A DNA stretch of 64,000 nucleotides from Erwinia piriflorinigrans CFBP 5888 (GTDB lineage: Bacteria > Pseudomonadota > Gammaproteobacteria > Enterobacterales > Enterobacteriaceae). Position numbers and translations under genes: made by a program. Positions 29,016-38,991 of the stretch are shown one piece after another (positions within the stretch are counted from its first letter, which is position 1; every line of letters starts with the position of its first letter). Under the pieces are notes generated by a model that saw only the letters and a list, made by a program, of their open reading frames with translations, did not search any database and was not told the origin of the DNA. The stretch spans positions 124,001 to 188,000 of the forward strand of contig NZ_CAHS01000022.1 in NCBI RefSeq assembly GCF_001050515.1. The letters are read 5' to 3'.

Positions 29016-30938
29016 ATGGGTACACAACAGAAGCCACTTGATGTGATTTGTATCGGGCGGATCGCCGTCGACCTTTATGGTCAGCAAATCGGTGCTCGTC
29101 TTGAGGACGAGACCACCTTTGCCAAGTATCTGGGTGGATCATCCGGCAATGTTGCCTACGGTACGGCGATTCAGGGACTGAAATCCGCGATGCTGGCTCG
29201 GGTCGGTGATGAACATATGGGCCGCTTCTTGCGCGAAGAGCTACAGCGCGCTGGCTGCGATACGCAGAGCCTGATCACCGATAAAACGCGCCTGACCGGT
29301 CTGGTGATCCTCGGAATAAAGGATCAGGAGACCTTTCCGCTGGTGTTTTACCGCGATAACTGTGCCGATATGGGGCTGGTGCCGGACGATATTCAGGAGG
29401 AGTATATCGCCTCTGCACGCGCCGTTGCCGTGACCGGTACTCACCTGTCGCATGCTGATACCCGCGCCGCCGTGTTAAAAGCGTTAGAGATCGCACGCCG
29501 CCACGGCCTGCGCAGCGCGCTGGATATTGATTACCGTCCGGTGCTGTGGGGGCTAACCTCTCTGGGCGATGGTGAGACTCGCTTTGTCGAGTCGGCACAC
29601 GTCACCCAGCAGCTACAGGACGTGTTGCACTACTTCGACCTGGTGGTGGGAACAGAAGAGGAGTTTCATATTGCCGGCGGCAGTACCGACAGTCTGACCG
29701 CCCTGAAAAATGTCCGCCAGGCGACGAAAGCCACCCTGGTATGCAAACGTGGGGCGCTGGGCTGTGTGGTGTTCGAAGGCGAGATCCCGGACACCTGGCA
29801 GCAGACAAAACTGCACAGCGGGGTGCGTGTTGAAGTGCTGAACGTGCTGGGCGCAGGTGATGCCTTTATGTCCGGCCTGCTGCGCGGCTGGCTTAACGAT
29901 GAAAGCTGGGAACAGGCCTGCCGTTACGCTAACGCCTGCGGGGCGCTGGTGGTATCACGTCACGGCTGTGCTCCGGCGATGCCGACCAAAGAGGAGCTTG
30001 ACGACTTCCTCGGACGCCAACAGGCGGTGAAGCGCCCGGATCTCGACGGTCGTTTGAATCACCTGCATCGCGTGACCACCCGGAAGCAGCATTGGCACGA
30101 ACTCAATATCTTCGCCTTCGACCATCGTAAACAGCTGGTCGATATGGCAGCAGAAGCGGGCGCGGATGAGACGCGCATTCCCCAACTGAAAAATCTGCTG
30201 CTACGGGCGGCACGTGAGGCGGCAAAAGAGGCGGGCCTTGATAATGGCCGCTGCGGCATTCTGGCCGATACCACCTATGGTCAGCCCGCCCTGAATGAGA
30301 TAACCGGCACAGGCTGGTGGATCGCCCGCCCCATTGAATTACCCGGATCGCGTCCGCTGCGTCTGGAACATGGCAATATCGGCTCCCAACTGATCGACTG
30401 GCCGCAGGAGCATGTCGTCAAATGCCTGACCTTCTACCATCCGCATGACGACGCAGAGATGCGCCAGGCACAGGATGAACTGCTGCTGGATGTGTGGAAG
30501 AGCTGTAACAAGTCCGGGCATGAGCTGCTGCTGGAAGTGATCCTGCCGGAAAGCAGCCCGGATAAAAACGAGCAATACTATGCGCAGATCCTGAACCACT
30601 TCTACCAGATGGGCATTAAACCGGACTGGTGGAAGCTGCCACCGTTGTCCCCAGCCAGCTGGCAAGACATTGGCGAACTGATTGAAGAACATGATCCACA
30701 CTGCCGGGGCATACTGCTTCTGGGCCTGGATGCAGCGGAAGCCAAATTGAAAACCGGTTTTGCCGCTGCTGCCCGCTCACCGTGGGTCAAAGGCTTTGCG
30801 GTCGGCCGCACTATCTTTGCCCAGCCTTCGCGGCAATGGCTACAGAACGAACTGGATGATGCCACGCTGATTAAGAGGGTGAAAAACAACTATCTGACGC
30901 TTATCGGATACTGGCGTGAGGTACGCCCGTTGCAGTAA
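29016..30938 (+). CDS. iolC: 5-Dehydro-2-deoxygluconokinase fused to DUF2090 aldolase-like domain
   Basis: From MGTQQKPLDVICIGRIAVDL the protein is 640 residues. Residues 1-320 form a PfkB sugar kinase with YLGGSSGNVAYGTA and the C-terminal catalytic NVLGAGDAFMSGLLRGW motif. Residues about 330-635 form a DUF2090 domain, a class I aldolase-like barrel. The kinase phosphorylates 5-dehydro-2-deoxygluconate, and the fused domain is considered to provide the aldolase step otherwise done by IolJ; no separate iolJ is present. An earlier in-frame start at 28971 is possible but has a poorer ribosome site. Confidence 0.92.
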   Translation: MGTQQKPLDVICIGRIAVDLYGQQIGARLEDETTFAKYLGGSSGNVAYGTAIQGLKSAMLARVGDEHMGRFLREELQRAGCDTQSLITDKTRLTGLVILGIKDQETFPLVFYRDNCADMGLVPDDIQEEYIASARAVAVTGTHLSHADTRAAVLKALEIARRHGLRSALDIDYRPVLWGLTSLGDGETRFVESAHVTQQLQDVLHYFDLVVGTEEEFHIAGGSTDSLTALKNVRQATKATLVCKRGALGCVVFEGEIPDTWQQTKLHSGVRVEVLNVLGAGDAFMSGLLRGWLNDESWEQACRYANACGALVVSRHGCAPAMPTKEELDDFLGRQQAVKRPDLDGRLNHLHRVTTRKQHWHELNIFAFDHRKQLVDMAAEAGADETRIPQLKNLLLRAAREAAKEAGLDNGRCGILADTTYGQPALNEITGTGWWIARPIELPGSRPLRLEHGNIGSQLIDWPQEHVVKCLTFYHPHDDAEMRQAQDELLLDVWKSCNKSGHELLLEVILPESSPDKNEQYYAQILNHFYQMGIKPDWWKLPPLSPASWQDIGELIEEHDPHCRGILLLGLDAAEAKLKTGFAAAARSPWVKGFAVGRTIFAQPSRQWLQNELDDATLIKRVKNNYLTLIGYWREVRPLQ

Positions 30939-31155
30939 AACACCTTTGGCACAGGATATGTGTAAGCAAAATGGGGCAGTTCGTACACGAAGCTGCCCTT
31001 ATCAGATCATTTCTGCGCCACAATCGACAATTTCGTGAACTATTTCTCATACCGGATGAAATAAAAGCTGCTGGTTTCTTCACCAAGTGAAATTTATCGT
31101 TCATCTGATAGAATGACCTACAGCAAATTTTTCTTTTCTTTTAGCGAGTCGCTTA

Positions 31156-32007
31156 ATGGCCAATAATCCTACCCAGCTTTCTCTGTTACAGGACGATATC
31201 CGTCATCGCTACGATACCCTGAGTAAGCGCCTGAAGCAGGTGGCACGCTATATTCTGGATAACAGCAATAACATCGCTTTTGATACCGTCGCCTCCATCG
31301 CCCAGCAGGCAGACGTACCGCCTTCCACGCTTATCCGCTTTTCCAACGCCTTTGGCTTTAGCGGCTTCAATGAAATGAAGCAGGTGTTTCGTCAGCACCT
31401 GATGGAAGAGACGGTCAGCTATACCGAACGAGCACGCCTGTTCCGCCAGACCGCAACGGATGAAGCGCATGCCGCGCCGGAAAGCCCGGCGGAGATCCTC
31501 AACGTATTTAGCATGGTGAATGCACAGGCGCTGCAACAGTTGGCGATGCAGATCAATCCAGAACAGCTGGAAAAAGCGGTGAAGCTGCTTGATGGGGCAG
31601 ACAACATCTACGTCATAGGCCTGCGCCGCTCGTTTAGCGTGGCGTCTTATCTGACCTATGCCCTGCGTCATCTCGAACGCCGTGCCTTTCTGATCGACGG
31701 GCTGGGCGGCATGTTTGCCGAGCAGCTGAGTATGGTGAACCCGAAAGACGTGGTGATCGCCATCAGCTACTCGCCTTATGCGAGCGAAGCGATAGAGCTG
31801 GTGGAGCTGGGAGCGAAGCGCGGGGCGCAGCAGATAGCGATTACCGATAGCCAGGTCAGCCCATTAGCCGCCTTCAGCGATGTCTGTTTTGTGGTGCGTG
31901 AAGCGCAGGTCGACGGCTTCCGTTCCCAGGTGGCTTCGCTGTGTCTGGCACAGACGCTGGCGGTATCACTGGCGCTGAACAACGCAGGCCAGGCGCCAAA
32001 AGCATAA
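31156..32007 (+). CDS. iolR: RpiR-family regulator of the inositol cluster
   Basis: The 283-residue protein has an N-terminal HTH_6 domain (LSKRLKQVARYILDNSNN, then QADVPPSTLIRFSNAFGFSGFNEMKQVF) and a C-terminal SIS sugar-binding domain (NIYVIGLRRSFSVASYL, VVIAISYSPYASEAIEL). RpiR-type IolR proteins repress iol genes until an inositol intermediate releases them. TGAAATTTATCGTTCA about 50 bp upstream (31088-31103) resembles the elements before iolC and iolI and may allow autoregulation. Confidence 0.88.
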   Translation: MANNPTQLSLLQDDIRHRYDTLSKRLKQVARYILDNSNNIAFDTVASIAQQADVPPSTLIRFSNAFGFSGFNEMKQVFRQHLMEETVSYTERARLFRQTATDEAHAAPESPAEILNVFSMVNAQALQQLAMQINPEQLEKAVKLLDGADNIYVIGLRRSFSVASYLTYALRHLERRAFLIDGLGGMFAEQLSMVNPKDVVIAISYSPYASEAIELVELGAKRGAQQIAITDSQVSPLAAFSDVCFVVREAQVDGFRSQVASLCLAQTLAVSLALNNAGQAPKA

Positions 32008-32011
32008 AAAA

Positions 32012-32035
32012 CGGGTGAGCCGATCCGGTCACCCG
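32012..32035 (-). terminator. Terminator of iolB (convergent with iolR)
   Basis: On the minus strand CGGGTGA and TCACCCG form a 7-bp stem with a 10-nt loop, followed by a run of T opposite the A-run at 32005-32010. It lies between the convergent iolR and iolB stops. Confidence 0.75.
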
Positions 32036-32060
32036 CCATATCACGCCATTCACATCAATT

Positions 32061-32894
32061 TTAACCGCTGGATGACCGTTTACGCGGATAATCTGCACTG
32101 TTTACCCAGGCATGATCCTCTTCCCAGCTGAATTTCCATAGCCGCACCGGCCCGGCCATCACGTTGAGATAATAGTTATCATACCCGGCGATAGTCGCTA
32201 CCGGATGATAGCCGCGCGGCACGGTGACTACATCGCGGTTATAGGGTGCCATGCACTCATCCAGTGAACGGTCGTCAGTGTAGATGCGCTGCATGGCATA
32301 ACCCCGTTCCGGATTGAAACGGTGGTAATAAGTCTCTTCCAGATAGGTTTCCTGGTCTGAATCTTCACGATCGTGCTTATGGCTCGGATAAGAACTGGTG
32401 TTGCCTTCGTCGGTATACACTTCCACCACCAGCAGACTGTCTGCCGGCTTATCGTCAGGCAAAATATTGTGTACCAGACGCTGGTTGCGCCCGTTGCCGC
32501 GCTGCTCAACGCCCACGTCCTGCGGCGCAATAAGACGTGCAGGCAGTTTGCCGGAAACCGCAGGCGCACTGCACACCGCCAGCTCGAGATCGGATTCAGC
32601 CAGCACGTCTACCTGTTCATCAGGCGGAATATACACCGAGTAAGGCGGCGTACGTTCGAACGGCGACAGGCGTTTACCGATATGCGGGAATTCAGCCTGA
32701 CGGGTTTTTACCGATGCCAGGCCCGCAACCAGAACCAGACACAGCTCTTTATCACCGCTTGCCAGTGACAGCGACTGCCCTTTTTTCAACTGGTAAGCGG
32801 AAAAACCGACATAGCGCCAACCAGCGCCTTGCGGGGTAATATGCTGGATACGCCCCTGCACATCGGGCGGATTAACTTTGTGCAGCAATGACAT
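32061..32894 (-). CDS. iolB: 5-Deoxy-glucuronate isomerase
   Basis: The 277-residue cupin protein contains ITPQGAGWRYVGFSAYQL near residue 20 and the metal-binding region SYPSHKHDREDSDQETYLEE at about 165-185, followed by YHRFNPERGYAMQRIY and PRGYHPVATIAGYDNYYLN. It converts 5-deoxyglucuronate to 5-dehydro-2-deoxygluconate, the IolC substrate. It is transcribed leftward after iolA with a 47-bp gap. Confidence 0.95.
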   Translation of the reverse strand: MSLLHKVNPPDVQGRIQHITPQGAGWRYVGFSAYQLKKGQSLSLASGDKELCLVLVAGLASVKTRQAEFPHIGKRLSPFERTPPYSVYIPPDEQVDVLAESDLELAVCSAPAVSGKLPARLIAPQDVGVEQRGNGRNQRLVHNILPDDKPADSLLVVEVYTDEGNTSSYPSHKHDREDSDQETYLEETYYHRFNPERGYAMQRIYTDDRSLDECMAPYNRDVVTVPRGYHPVATIAGYDNYYLNVMAGPVRLWKFSWEEDHAWVNSADYPRKRSSSG

Positions 32895-32941
32895 AGAAAT
32901 CAGCTCCTTATCTCACTACAAACGGCGTATAAAGACGGCAA

Positions 32942-34447
32942 TTAGCCGAGCGTTGGCATGCTGAATTCAGAGACGGTTTTCTGACCACTCGGCCAGCGCA
33001 CCGTGGCCGTCTTCATCCTGGTATAGAAACGCACGCCGTCCGGGCCATGTACGTTCAGCGCACCAAAGACGGACCGTTTCCAGCCGCCAAAACTGTGGAA
33101 AGCCATCGGCACCGGAACCGGGACGTTAACACCGACCATTCCCGCCTGCACCTCACGCACAAAATCACGTCCGGTATGGCCATTGCTGGTAAATATGGCG
33201 CTGCCGTTACCGAACTCGTGGCTGTTTACCAGCGTCAGCGCGCTTTGATAGTCAGGCGCACGCACGATACTCAGTACCGGCCCGAAGATCTCCTCACGCC
33301 AGATAGTCATATCTGTTGTCACATTATCGAACAGCGTACCGCCAACGTAGTAACCATCAGGATGACCTGCAACCTGGATCTCACGCCCGTCGACCACCAG
33401 TTTTGCCCCCTCGCTCACCCCTTTATCGATGTAACCCACGACTTTCTTCTGGTGTGCAGCGGAAATAACCGGCCCCATTTCATTTTCATCGTTGCCCCTG
33501 TGTATACCCGGCCCCACTCGCAGCGCTTGCACCAACGGCGTCAATGCGGCAATCAGGTTGTCCGCAGTATCATCACCCACCGCGACCACCACCGGCAGCG
33601 CCATGCAACGCTCACCGGCTGAACCAAACGCACCGCCCATAATCGCGTTGACGGTGGCATCCAGATCGGCATCCGGCATAACGATGGCATGATTTTTTGC
33701 TGCGCCGAATGCCTGCACGCGTTTGCCGTGGGCGCTGGCAGTGGTGTAGATATGCTCAGCGACGGTGGATGAACCGACAAAACTGACCGCCTGAACGCGC
33801 GCGTCTTTATACAGCTGTTCAGCGTTTTCATTTGAGCTGTGGATCACGTTAAAAACGCCATCCGGCAGACCCGCTTCGCTTAACAGTTCCGCCATACGCA
33901 CCGAGGCAGAGGGGTCGAGCGCTGGCGGTTTCAATACGAAGGTGTTACCGCAGGCCAGCGCGATCGGGAACATCCACAATGGCACCATCGCCGGGAAGTT
34001 AAACGGGGTGATGCCCGCCACCACTCCCAGTGGCTGCATCAGCGAGTAGCTGTCAACGCCCGTTCCCACGTCAGCCGAATTCTCGCCTTTTATCAGGTGC
34101 GGAATACCACAGGCAAACTCCACCACTTCCAGACCACGGGTCAGTTCACCCTGCGCATCTGACCAAACTTTGCCGTGTTCACTGACAATCAGTTCAGCCA
34201 GCTCATCGCGGTGCTGTTCCATCAACGTTTTAAAGTTAAACAGAATGCGCGCCCGGCGCAGCGGAGAGGTGCGCGACCAGCTATCAAAGGCATCATGGGC
34301 CACCGTGATGGCGTGTGCCACTTCTTCACGGGTGCTTTGCGTCAGTTCACGCACCGGCTTACCGCTTGCCGGATCGTAAATCGGGATGGTTTCGTTGCTG
34401 GCGCTCGGAGACGTTTTACCGCCAATAAAATTTCCTGTGATAGTCAT
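32942..34447 (-). CDS. iolA: Methylmalonate-semialdehyde dehydrogenase (CoA-acylating)
   Basis: Starting at MTITGNFIGGKTSPSASN the protein is 501 residues, the family length; the upstream extension to 34582 reads as non-coding. Motifs: ITPFNFPAMVPLWMFP, VSFVGSSTVAEHIY, and the catalytic Cys in GSAGERCMALPV at about 285. It converts malonate semialdehyde to acetyl-CoA, the last step of inositol breakdown. It is co-oriented with iolB. Confidence 0.94.
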   Translation of the reverse strand: MTITGNFIGGKTSPSASNETIPIYDPASGKPVRELTQSTREEVAHAITVAHDAFDSWSRTSPLRRARILFNFKTLMEQHRDELAELIVSEHGKVWSDAQGELTRGLEVVEFACGIPHLIKGENSADVGTGVDSYSLMQPLGVVAGITPFNFPAMVPLWMFPIALACGNTFVLKPPALDPSASVRMAELLSEAGLPDGVFNVIHSSNENAEQLYKDARVQAVSFVGSSTVAEHIYTTASAHGKRVQAFGAAKNHAIVMPDADLDATVNAIMGGAFGSAGERCMALPVVVAVGDDTADNLIAALTPLVQALRVGPGIHRGNDENEMGPVISAAHQKKVVGYIDKGVSEGAKLVVDGREIQVAGHPDGYYVGGTLFDNVTTDMTIWREEIFGPVLSIVRAPDYQSALTLVNSHEFGNGSAIFTSNGHTGRDFVREVQAGMVGVNVPVPVPMAFHSFGGWKRSVFGALNVHGPDGVRFYTRMKTATVRWPSGQKTVSEFSMPTLG

Positions 34448-34958
34448 GTTCTGGCCTCTTGGATGTGATGTCGGCCAGGCGTTGCCGGTCATGCAGCGTG
34501 ACTGCCTTACGCCACCGCGACGGACAAAAACCTGATGCGTAAAGAAACAGTACGATAATGGAATAAATTTTTCAAATATCAAAGTTTAGAAAATTTGTTT
34601 TTAGCGAAATGGATCGCATTTTTTTATCTCACTCTTGCACAGGGTAAAGCCCGTCATGCACCGGAGGAAAAATTCTGCACCTCAGGCAGCATACTGCCTG
34701 GTGTTATGGTCAGAAACTGGGAAAAAAGCGGGCCAAATCCCGTCCTGATAGAGCAAGAAACAGGTATAAGCACGGAAAGAGTGAAAATCTGCGAGACACA
34801 TCTAAAAATTTAAATTTCATGTTTCACGATATATGAAATAAATGTTTTCCTGTAAGGCACAGATAACCGCTACCCTGGCTGTGCGGGGGAACCGCACCGA
34901 TCGATGTATGGCGGGTATCACTTTTAACGCGGCCAGCCGACTGAACAGGAAACCTGCT
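34448..34958. promoter_or_regulatory. iolA-iolI divergent control region
   Basis: About 510 bp between iolA and iolI. ATTTCAT (34814-34820) and ATGAAAT (34833-34839) form an inverted repeat related to the TTTCATTT elements before iolC. A 72-codon plus-strand frame (34595-34813) lacks family resemblance and is probably not a gene. Confidence 0.5.
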
Positions 34959-35774
34959 ATGGCTATCGATCCATCCCGATTTTGCATTAACCGTAAGATT
35001 GCTCCCGCTCTCAGTCTCGAAGCCTTCTTCCAGCTGGTAAGCAGGCTGGATCTGCATAAGATTGAACTACGTAACGATATGAAAAGCGGCAGCGTTACCG
35101 ATAACCTGAGCCCTCATCAGGTACGCAAACTGGCAGAAGAGTATGAGCTGGACATCGTCACTATCAATGCGCTGTATCCATTTAATCGGATCGATAATGA
35201 ACTGCTGGATCGTGCCGAAAGCCTGTTACAGACGGCGCAAGCAATCGGTGCCGGTGCGCTGGTGATGTGCCCACTGAATGACGGCACAAAGATTTCCGCT
35301 GACGATACGCAAAAGGCGTTGAGCACGCTGGCCCCGCTGTTTGCGCGCTACGGGATCAATGGGCTGGTTGAACCACTGGGCTTTTCGATCAGTTCCCTGC
35401 GGTCTGCCGGTCTGGCGCAGCAGCTGATCGCCCAGGCGGGAGTCCCCTTTAAGATACTGGTCGATAGCTTCCATCACCACCTGTATGAAGGCGCGGAGCA
35501 GGATTTTGCGCAGGGAATAGATGTTAAGCAGATTGGACTGGTGCACCTGTCAGGGGTGGTTGATAAACGCCCGGTCAATGAACTGACCGATGACCAACGC
35601 CTGATGCTGCACCCGGAAGATCGGCTGAAAAGCGTATGCCAGGTACAGCGCCTGGAGGAGATGGGCTACCGTGGCATTTACGCCTTTGAACCCTTTTCCC
35701 CGGCGATGGAAAACTGGCAGGCGGCAGATATTGAACGCGAGATCCGCCAGAGCCTCGCGCTATTGCAGGACTAG
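34959..35774 (+). CDS. iolI: 2-Keto-myo-inositol isomerase-like protein
   Basis: From MAIDPSRFCINRKIAPALSL (SD AGGAAA 6 nt upstream) the protein is 271 residues. It is a TIM-barrel xylose-isomerase-like enzyme with ELRNDMKSGSVTDNLSP, then GLVEPLGFSISSLRS, LVDSFHHHLYEGAE and LVHLSGVVDKRP carrying the Glu, Asp and His metal ligands of IolI. IolI interconverts inosose isomers, letting D-chiro-inositol enter the pathway. It is transcribed away from iolA and is the right-hand end of the iol cluster. Confidence 0.85.
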   Translation: MAIDPSRFCINRKIAPALSLEAFFQLVSRLDLHKIELRNDMKSGSVTDNLSPHQVRKLAEEYELDIVTINALYPFNRIDNELLDRAESLLQTAQAIGAGALVMCPLNDGTKISADDTQKALSTLAPLFARYGINGLVEPLGFSISSLRSAGLAQQLIAQAGVPFKILVDSFHHHLYEGAEQDFAQGIDVKQIGLVHLSGVVDKRPVNELTDDQRLMLHPEDRLKSVCQVQRLEEMGYRGIYAFEPFSPAMENWQAADIEREIRQSLALLQD

Positions 35775-35791
35775 CCAGCGAAAGAATGTTA

Positions 35792-35817
35792 CCCATGCTG
35801 CCTCAACGCAGCATGGG
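35792..35817 (+). terminator. Hairpin after iolI
   Basis: CCCATGCTGC and GCAGCATGGG form a perfect 10-bp stem with a 6-nt loop 18 bp after the iolI stop. The downstream sequence lacks a T-run, so termination efficiency is uncertain. Confidence 0.55.
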
Positions 35818-35941
35818 GACATAGCTCTCCTCCCTCCCCTTCCCCCTTACCGATGACCACCATAGCGACGATTCTTAAAGTCACCGAGCCGATTTTCACA
35901 GCCGCTACACTTGCTGCGCATACGTTGAAAACGGAGGAGCA

Positions 35942-36979
35942 ATGAATCCATTGCCACAGGAGAAAGTCGGACAGAATATTTTACTGAAGCTTGCCACCCT
36001 GGTGGTGATCCTCGCCGGTATCAAGCTGTCAGCCGAAATTGTGGTGCCTTTTTTACTGGCACTGTTTTTTGCTATCGTCATCAACCCACTGGTCAGCGTG
36101 CTGATACGCCGTGGAGTACGGCGCGGAATGGCCATTACCCTCGTCATGGTGGTGATGCTGCTGGTTCTGACGCTGCTGGTCATCATGGTGGCCGGTTCGC
36201 TACAGGAGTTCAACGAAGTCTATCCGCAGCTACAGGCTCAATCAGCACAGAAGCTCGGCGTGTTGCAGCATCTCGCCGCCCGTTTTCACCTGAATATCTC
36301 CAGTTCATCCTTGGCTCAGCGGCTTGACCCCGGCGCGATGATGGATGTTGCCACCACCATGCTTAAACAGTTTTCCGGTGCGATGACGCAGTTGGTGCTG
36401 GTGATCATGACGGTGATTTTTATGCTTTTTGAGGTTCATCATCTGCCGTATAAGCTGCGTTATGCGCTAATCAATCCGCAAATCCATATCGCCGGACTGC
36501 ATAAGGCACTGAAAGGCGTGACGCACTATCTGACGCTGAAAGCACTGATCGGTCTGGTCACCGGGGTTCTGGTATGGCTGGCTCTGCTGGCGCTGGGCAT
36601 CAAGTTTGCCCTGCTGTGGGGCATCGTGGCCTTTGTACTCAACTTTATTCCTAATATTGGCCCGGTGATTGCGGGAATTCCGCCGATATTACAGGCGCTG
36701 TTGCTGAATACGCCGCTGGAGGCCGGGCTGGTCGCCGCCCTATTTGTCAGCATCCATATGCTGCTGGGTAATCTGCTGGAGCCACGGATATTAGGACGCG
36801 GACTTGGACTGTCGAGCCTGGTGGTGTTTTTGTCACTCATTTTCTGGGGTTGGCTGCTTGGCCCGGTCGGAATGCTGCTGTCGGTGCCGTTGACCAGCGT
36901 GAGTAAAATTCTGATGGAAATCACCCCGGGCGGCAGCAAGCTGGCCATTTTATTAGGCAACGGACGTAAGCGGGCTTAG
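35942..36979 (+). CDS. yhhT: AI-2E/PerM-family membrane transporter YhhT
   Basis: The 345-residue membrane protein has the family pattern: two N-terminal helix pairs, a loop with LQEFNEVYPQLQAQSAQKLG, and the C-terminal block ALLWGIVAFVLNFIPNIGP followed by LEPRILGRGLGLSSLVV. The substrate is unknown. In E. coli, yhhT lies close to dcrB, so this is the right-hand junction of the inserted iol cluster. Confidence 0.9.
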   Translation: MNPLPQEKVGQNILLKLATLVVILAGIKLSAEIVVPFLLALFFAIVINPLVSVLIRRGVRRGMAITLVMVVMLLVLTLLVIMVAGSLQEFNEVYPQLQAQSAQKLGVLQHLAARFHLNISSSSLAQRLDPGAMMDVATTMLKQFSGAMTQLVLVIMTVIFMLFEVHHLPYKLRYALINPQIHIAGLHKALKGVTHYLTLKALIGLVTGVLVWLALLALGIKFALLWGIVAFVLNFIPNIGPVIAGIPPILQALLLNTPLEAGLVAALFVSIHMLLGNLLEPRILGRGLGLSSLVVFLSLIFWGWLLGPVGMLLSVPLTSVSKILMEITPGGSKLAILLGNGRKRA

Positions 36980-37194
36980 CCGTGAGCAATGGCTTCGCGC
37001 AACCCCTCCGCTAAGCTGCCGTTATTTGATATATATTACGGTCGTCACAGCCGGTAACGCTATACTGCTGTTGACCAGCATTGACGATCGTCGCCTCGGC
37101 GCTGTGGCGTGACGATAATTATTGGATAATCAGTGCAGTAATCACCGCCGCTTCGGCCTATTCGTGCGCCGCCGCGCGCTCACAGGGGAACTGC

Positions 37195-38787
37195 TTGCAA
37201 GCATTTGTAAAGCCTAATCATGAGCGTATCTGGCTGGTCGTGGCCGGCCTGCTGCCGCTGCTGCTTTGCCTGTTTTTTACTTTTATTGAAGCGCGTCAGA
37301 CGGTGGCTCGCCAGCAGGAAATGACCGCAGCTGCACTGTTAAGCCAGGCCGAACACATCAGCGATCTCGCCTGGGATGTGACCGACAGTCTGAAAACACT
37401 CGGCAACCGGCCTTGCAAAGATGTCCTCTCTCAATTGCAGAAGCTGGGCGCACTCACCCCCTATTTTCGTTCGGTCGGTCTGACCCAGGATAACACGGTA
37501 TATTGCTCTTCGGCCTTTGGTGCCAGCCGTGGCCCGGTGGCAGGGATGATCCGCCATTCTCTCCCTTCGTCCGATCAATCGTGGTGGACGCTCTCTCTTG
37601 CCGGCACCTTCGGTGTTCAGGATCGTCCTGCGGTGATATTTATGCGCCAGCCATCCGACAGATCAGGCAGCTATGCCGTGGTTGATGGCCAGTATCTGAT
37701 TGACCTTATGCGGGTGACGGGGCTGAAGCTTGGCTATTACATCACCATGCAGTTCGGCGGAGGCTACCCCATTGCCAACGCAGCTTCCCTAAGCCATCAG
37801 CAAGAAAACTGGAAAACCCGTACTTTTACCAGTGGTTCCAGCGATTATCCGATCGCTATCAGCATTTCCGCGCCGCGTACTGAAACACTGCAAAGCTGGC
37901 GCCAGACACTGCTCACTTTTATGCCGATGGCGGCGATCCTCTCGGTGTTGTTTGTCGCCGTCACCAATAGCTGGCTGCGACGCAGAAGCTCATACCGCGA
38001 TGAGTTCCGTCGGGGAATGGCATGTGGTGAGTTTTCGGTACATTATCAGCCGGTTTGTCACCTGGAAAGCGGTCAGTTAGCCGGGGTTGAGGCACTGATG
38101 CGCTGGCAGCGTTTCGACGGTAGCTGGGTACGCCCCGATATTTTTATTGCTGCTGCCGAAGCCGAGGGCATGATCGTTCCACTGACACGGCACTTGCTGC
38201 AACTGATCGCGAGAGATTGTGCCAGCTGGAAGGTTCCTGCTGGTTTTCATATCGGCATTAACGTGGCGGCGGATCATCTTCAGCACGATGATTTTGTTAA
38301 AGACATTCGCGGGTTCTCACAGAGCATCGCCCATCTTCAACCGATCATTACGCTGGAACTGACGGAACGCAGTCTGATTAGCGAAGGCGATCGGGTCGCA
38401 CATAAGCTGGCTGAGCTGCGCCGTGAAGGCATTCGTGTCGCCATTGATGATTTTGGTACGGGCCACTGTTCCCTGACCTATCTGCAAACCTTCCCGCTGG
38501 ACTATCTGAAGATAGATAAAAGTTTTGTTGGCGCGATTGAATCAGCCTATGGGGAAACACCTATACTGGACACCATTATTCAGCTGGCACACAAGCTGGC
38601 GCTACAGGTGGTGGCAGAGGGAATAGAAACTCCGTTACAGATGAAATACCTCAAAAGTCACGGCGTTGCGTTTATACAGGGTTTTTACTATGCGCGTCCC
38701 CTATCCAGCGCTGCGCTGATGGTGTGGATAGAACAAAACCCCCATCCTGCCCCTCCCTTTTCTGACCTGCCATCGGATGTTTCTTAG
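37195..38787 (+). CDS. CSS-motif cyclic-di-GMP phosphodiesterase (EAL)
   Basis: Two membrane helices flank a periplasmic CSS domain (RPCKDVLSQLQ and NTVYCSSAFGASRGP, the redox-sensing CSS motif) at about 15-265, followed by an EAL domain with GVEALMRWQ, LELTERSL, AIDDFGTGHCSL, DYLKIDKSFVG and VAEGIET. All catalytic residues are present, so it should hydrolyse c-di-GMP and favour motility over adhesion. The TTG at 37195 is preferred as start (530 residues) because AGGGGA lies 5 nt upstream; the frame stays open further left without a good ribosome site. It lies alone between yhhT and proP. Confidence 0.88.
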   Translation: MQAFVKPNHERIWLVVAGLLPLLLCLFFTFIEARQTVARQQEMTAAALLSQAEHISDLAWDVTDSLKTLGNRPCKDVLSQLQKLGALTPYFRSVGLTQDNTVYCSSAFGASRGPVAGMIRHSLPSSDQSWWTLSLAGTFGVQDRPAVIFMRQPSDRSGSYAVVDGQYLIDLMRVTGLKLGYYITMQFGGGYPIANAASLSHQQENWKTRTFTSGSSDYPIAISISAPRTETLQSWRQTLLTFMPMAAILSVLFVAVTNSWLRRRSSYRDEFRRGMACGEFSVHYQPVCHLESGQLAGVEALMRWQRFDGSWVRPDIFIAAAEAEGMIVPLTRHLLQLIARDCASWKVPAGFHIGINVAADHLQHDDFVKDIRGFSQSIAHLQPIITLELTERSLISEGDRVAHKLAELRREGIRVAIDDFGTGHCSLTYLQTFPLDYLKIDKSFVGAIESAYGETPILDTIIQLAHKLALQVVAEGIETPLQMKYLKSHGVAFIQGFYYARPLSSAALMVWIEQNPHPAPPFSDLPSDVS

Positions 38788-38991
38788 TGAAATTATGTCA
38801 GTACGCGAAGAGACGATATACTGATACCTGGCAGAGTGTGCTGCCGTATTGCATTGGCATGTTGCCAATGCCTGACGATGGTGCATTTTGTCGTTAGTTT
38901 TATTCCCCTACATACTCAGGCTGTAAACGCGGCGTCTGAACAATATGACGGGTTTTTAAACAGGAAAACAGATAATGACAGGGTATTTGAT

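Noticed and set aside
34595-34813. 72-codon plus-strand frame between iolA and iolI
   Set aside because: No Shine-Dalgarno, no family similarity, and it overlaps likely promoter DNA of iolA.
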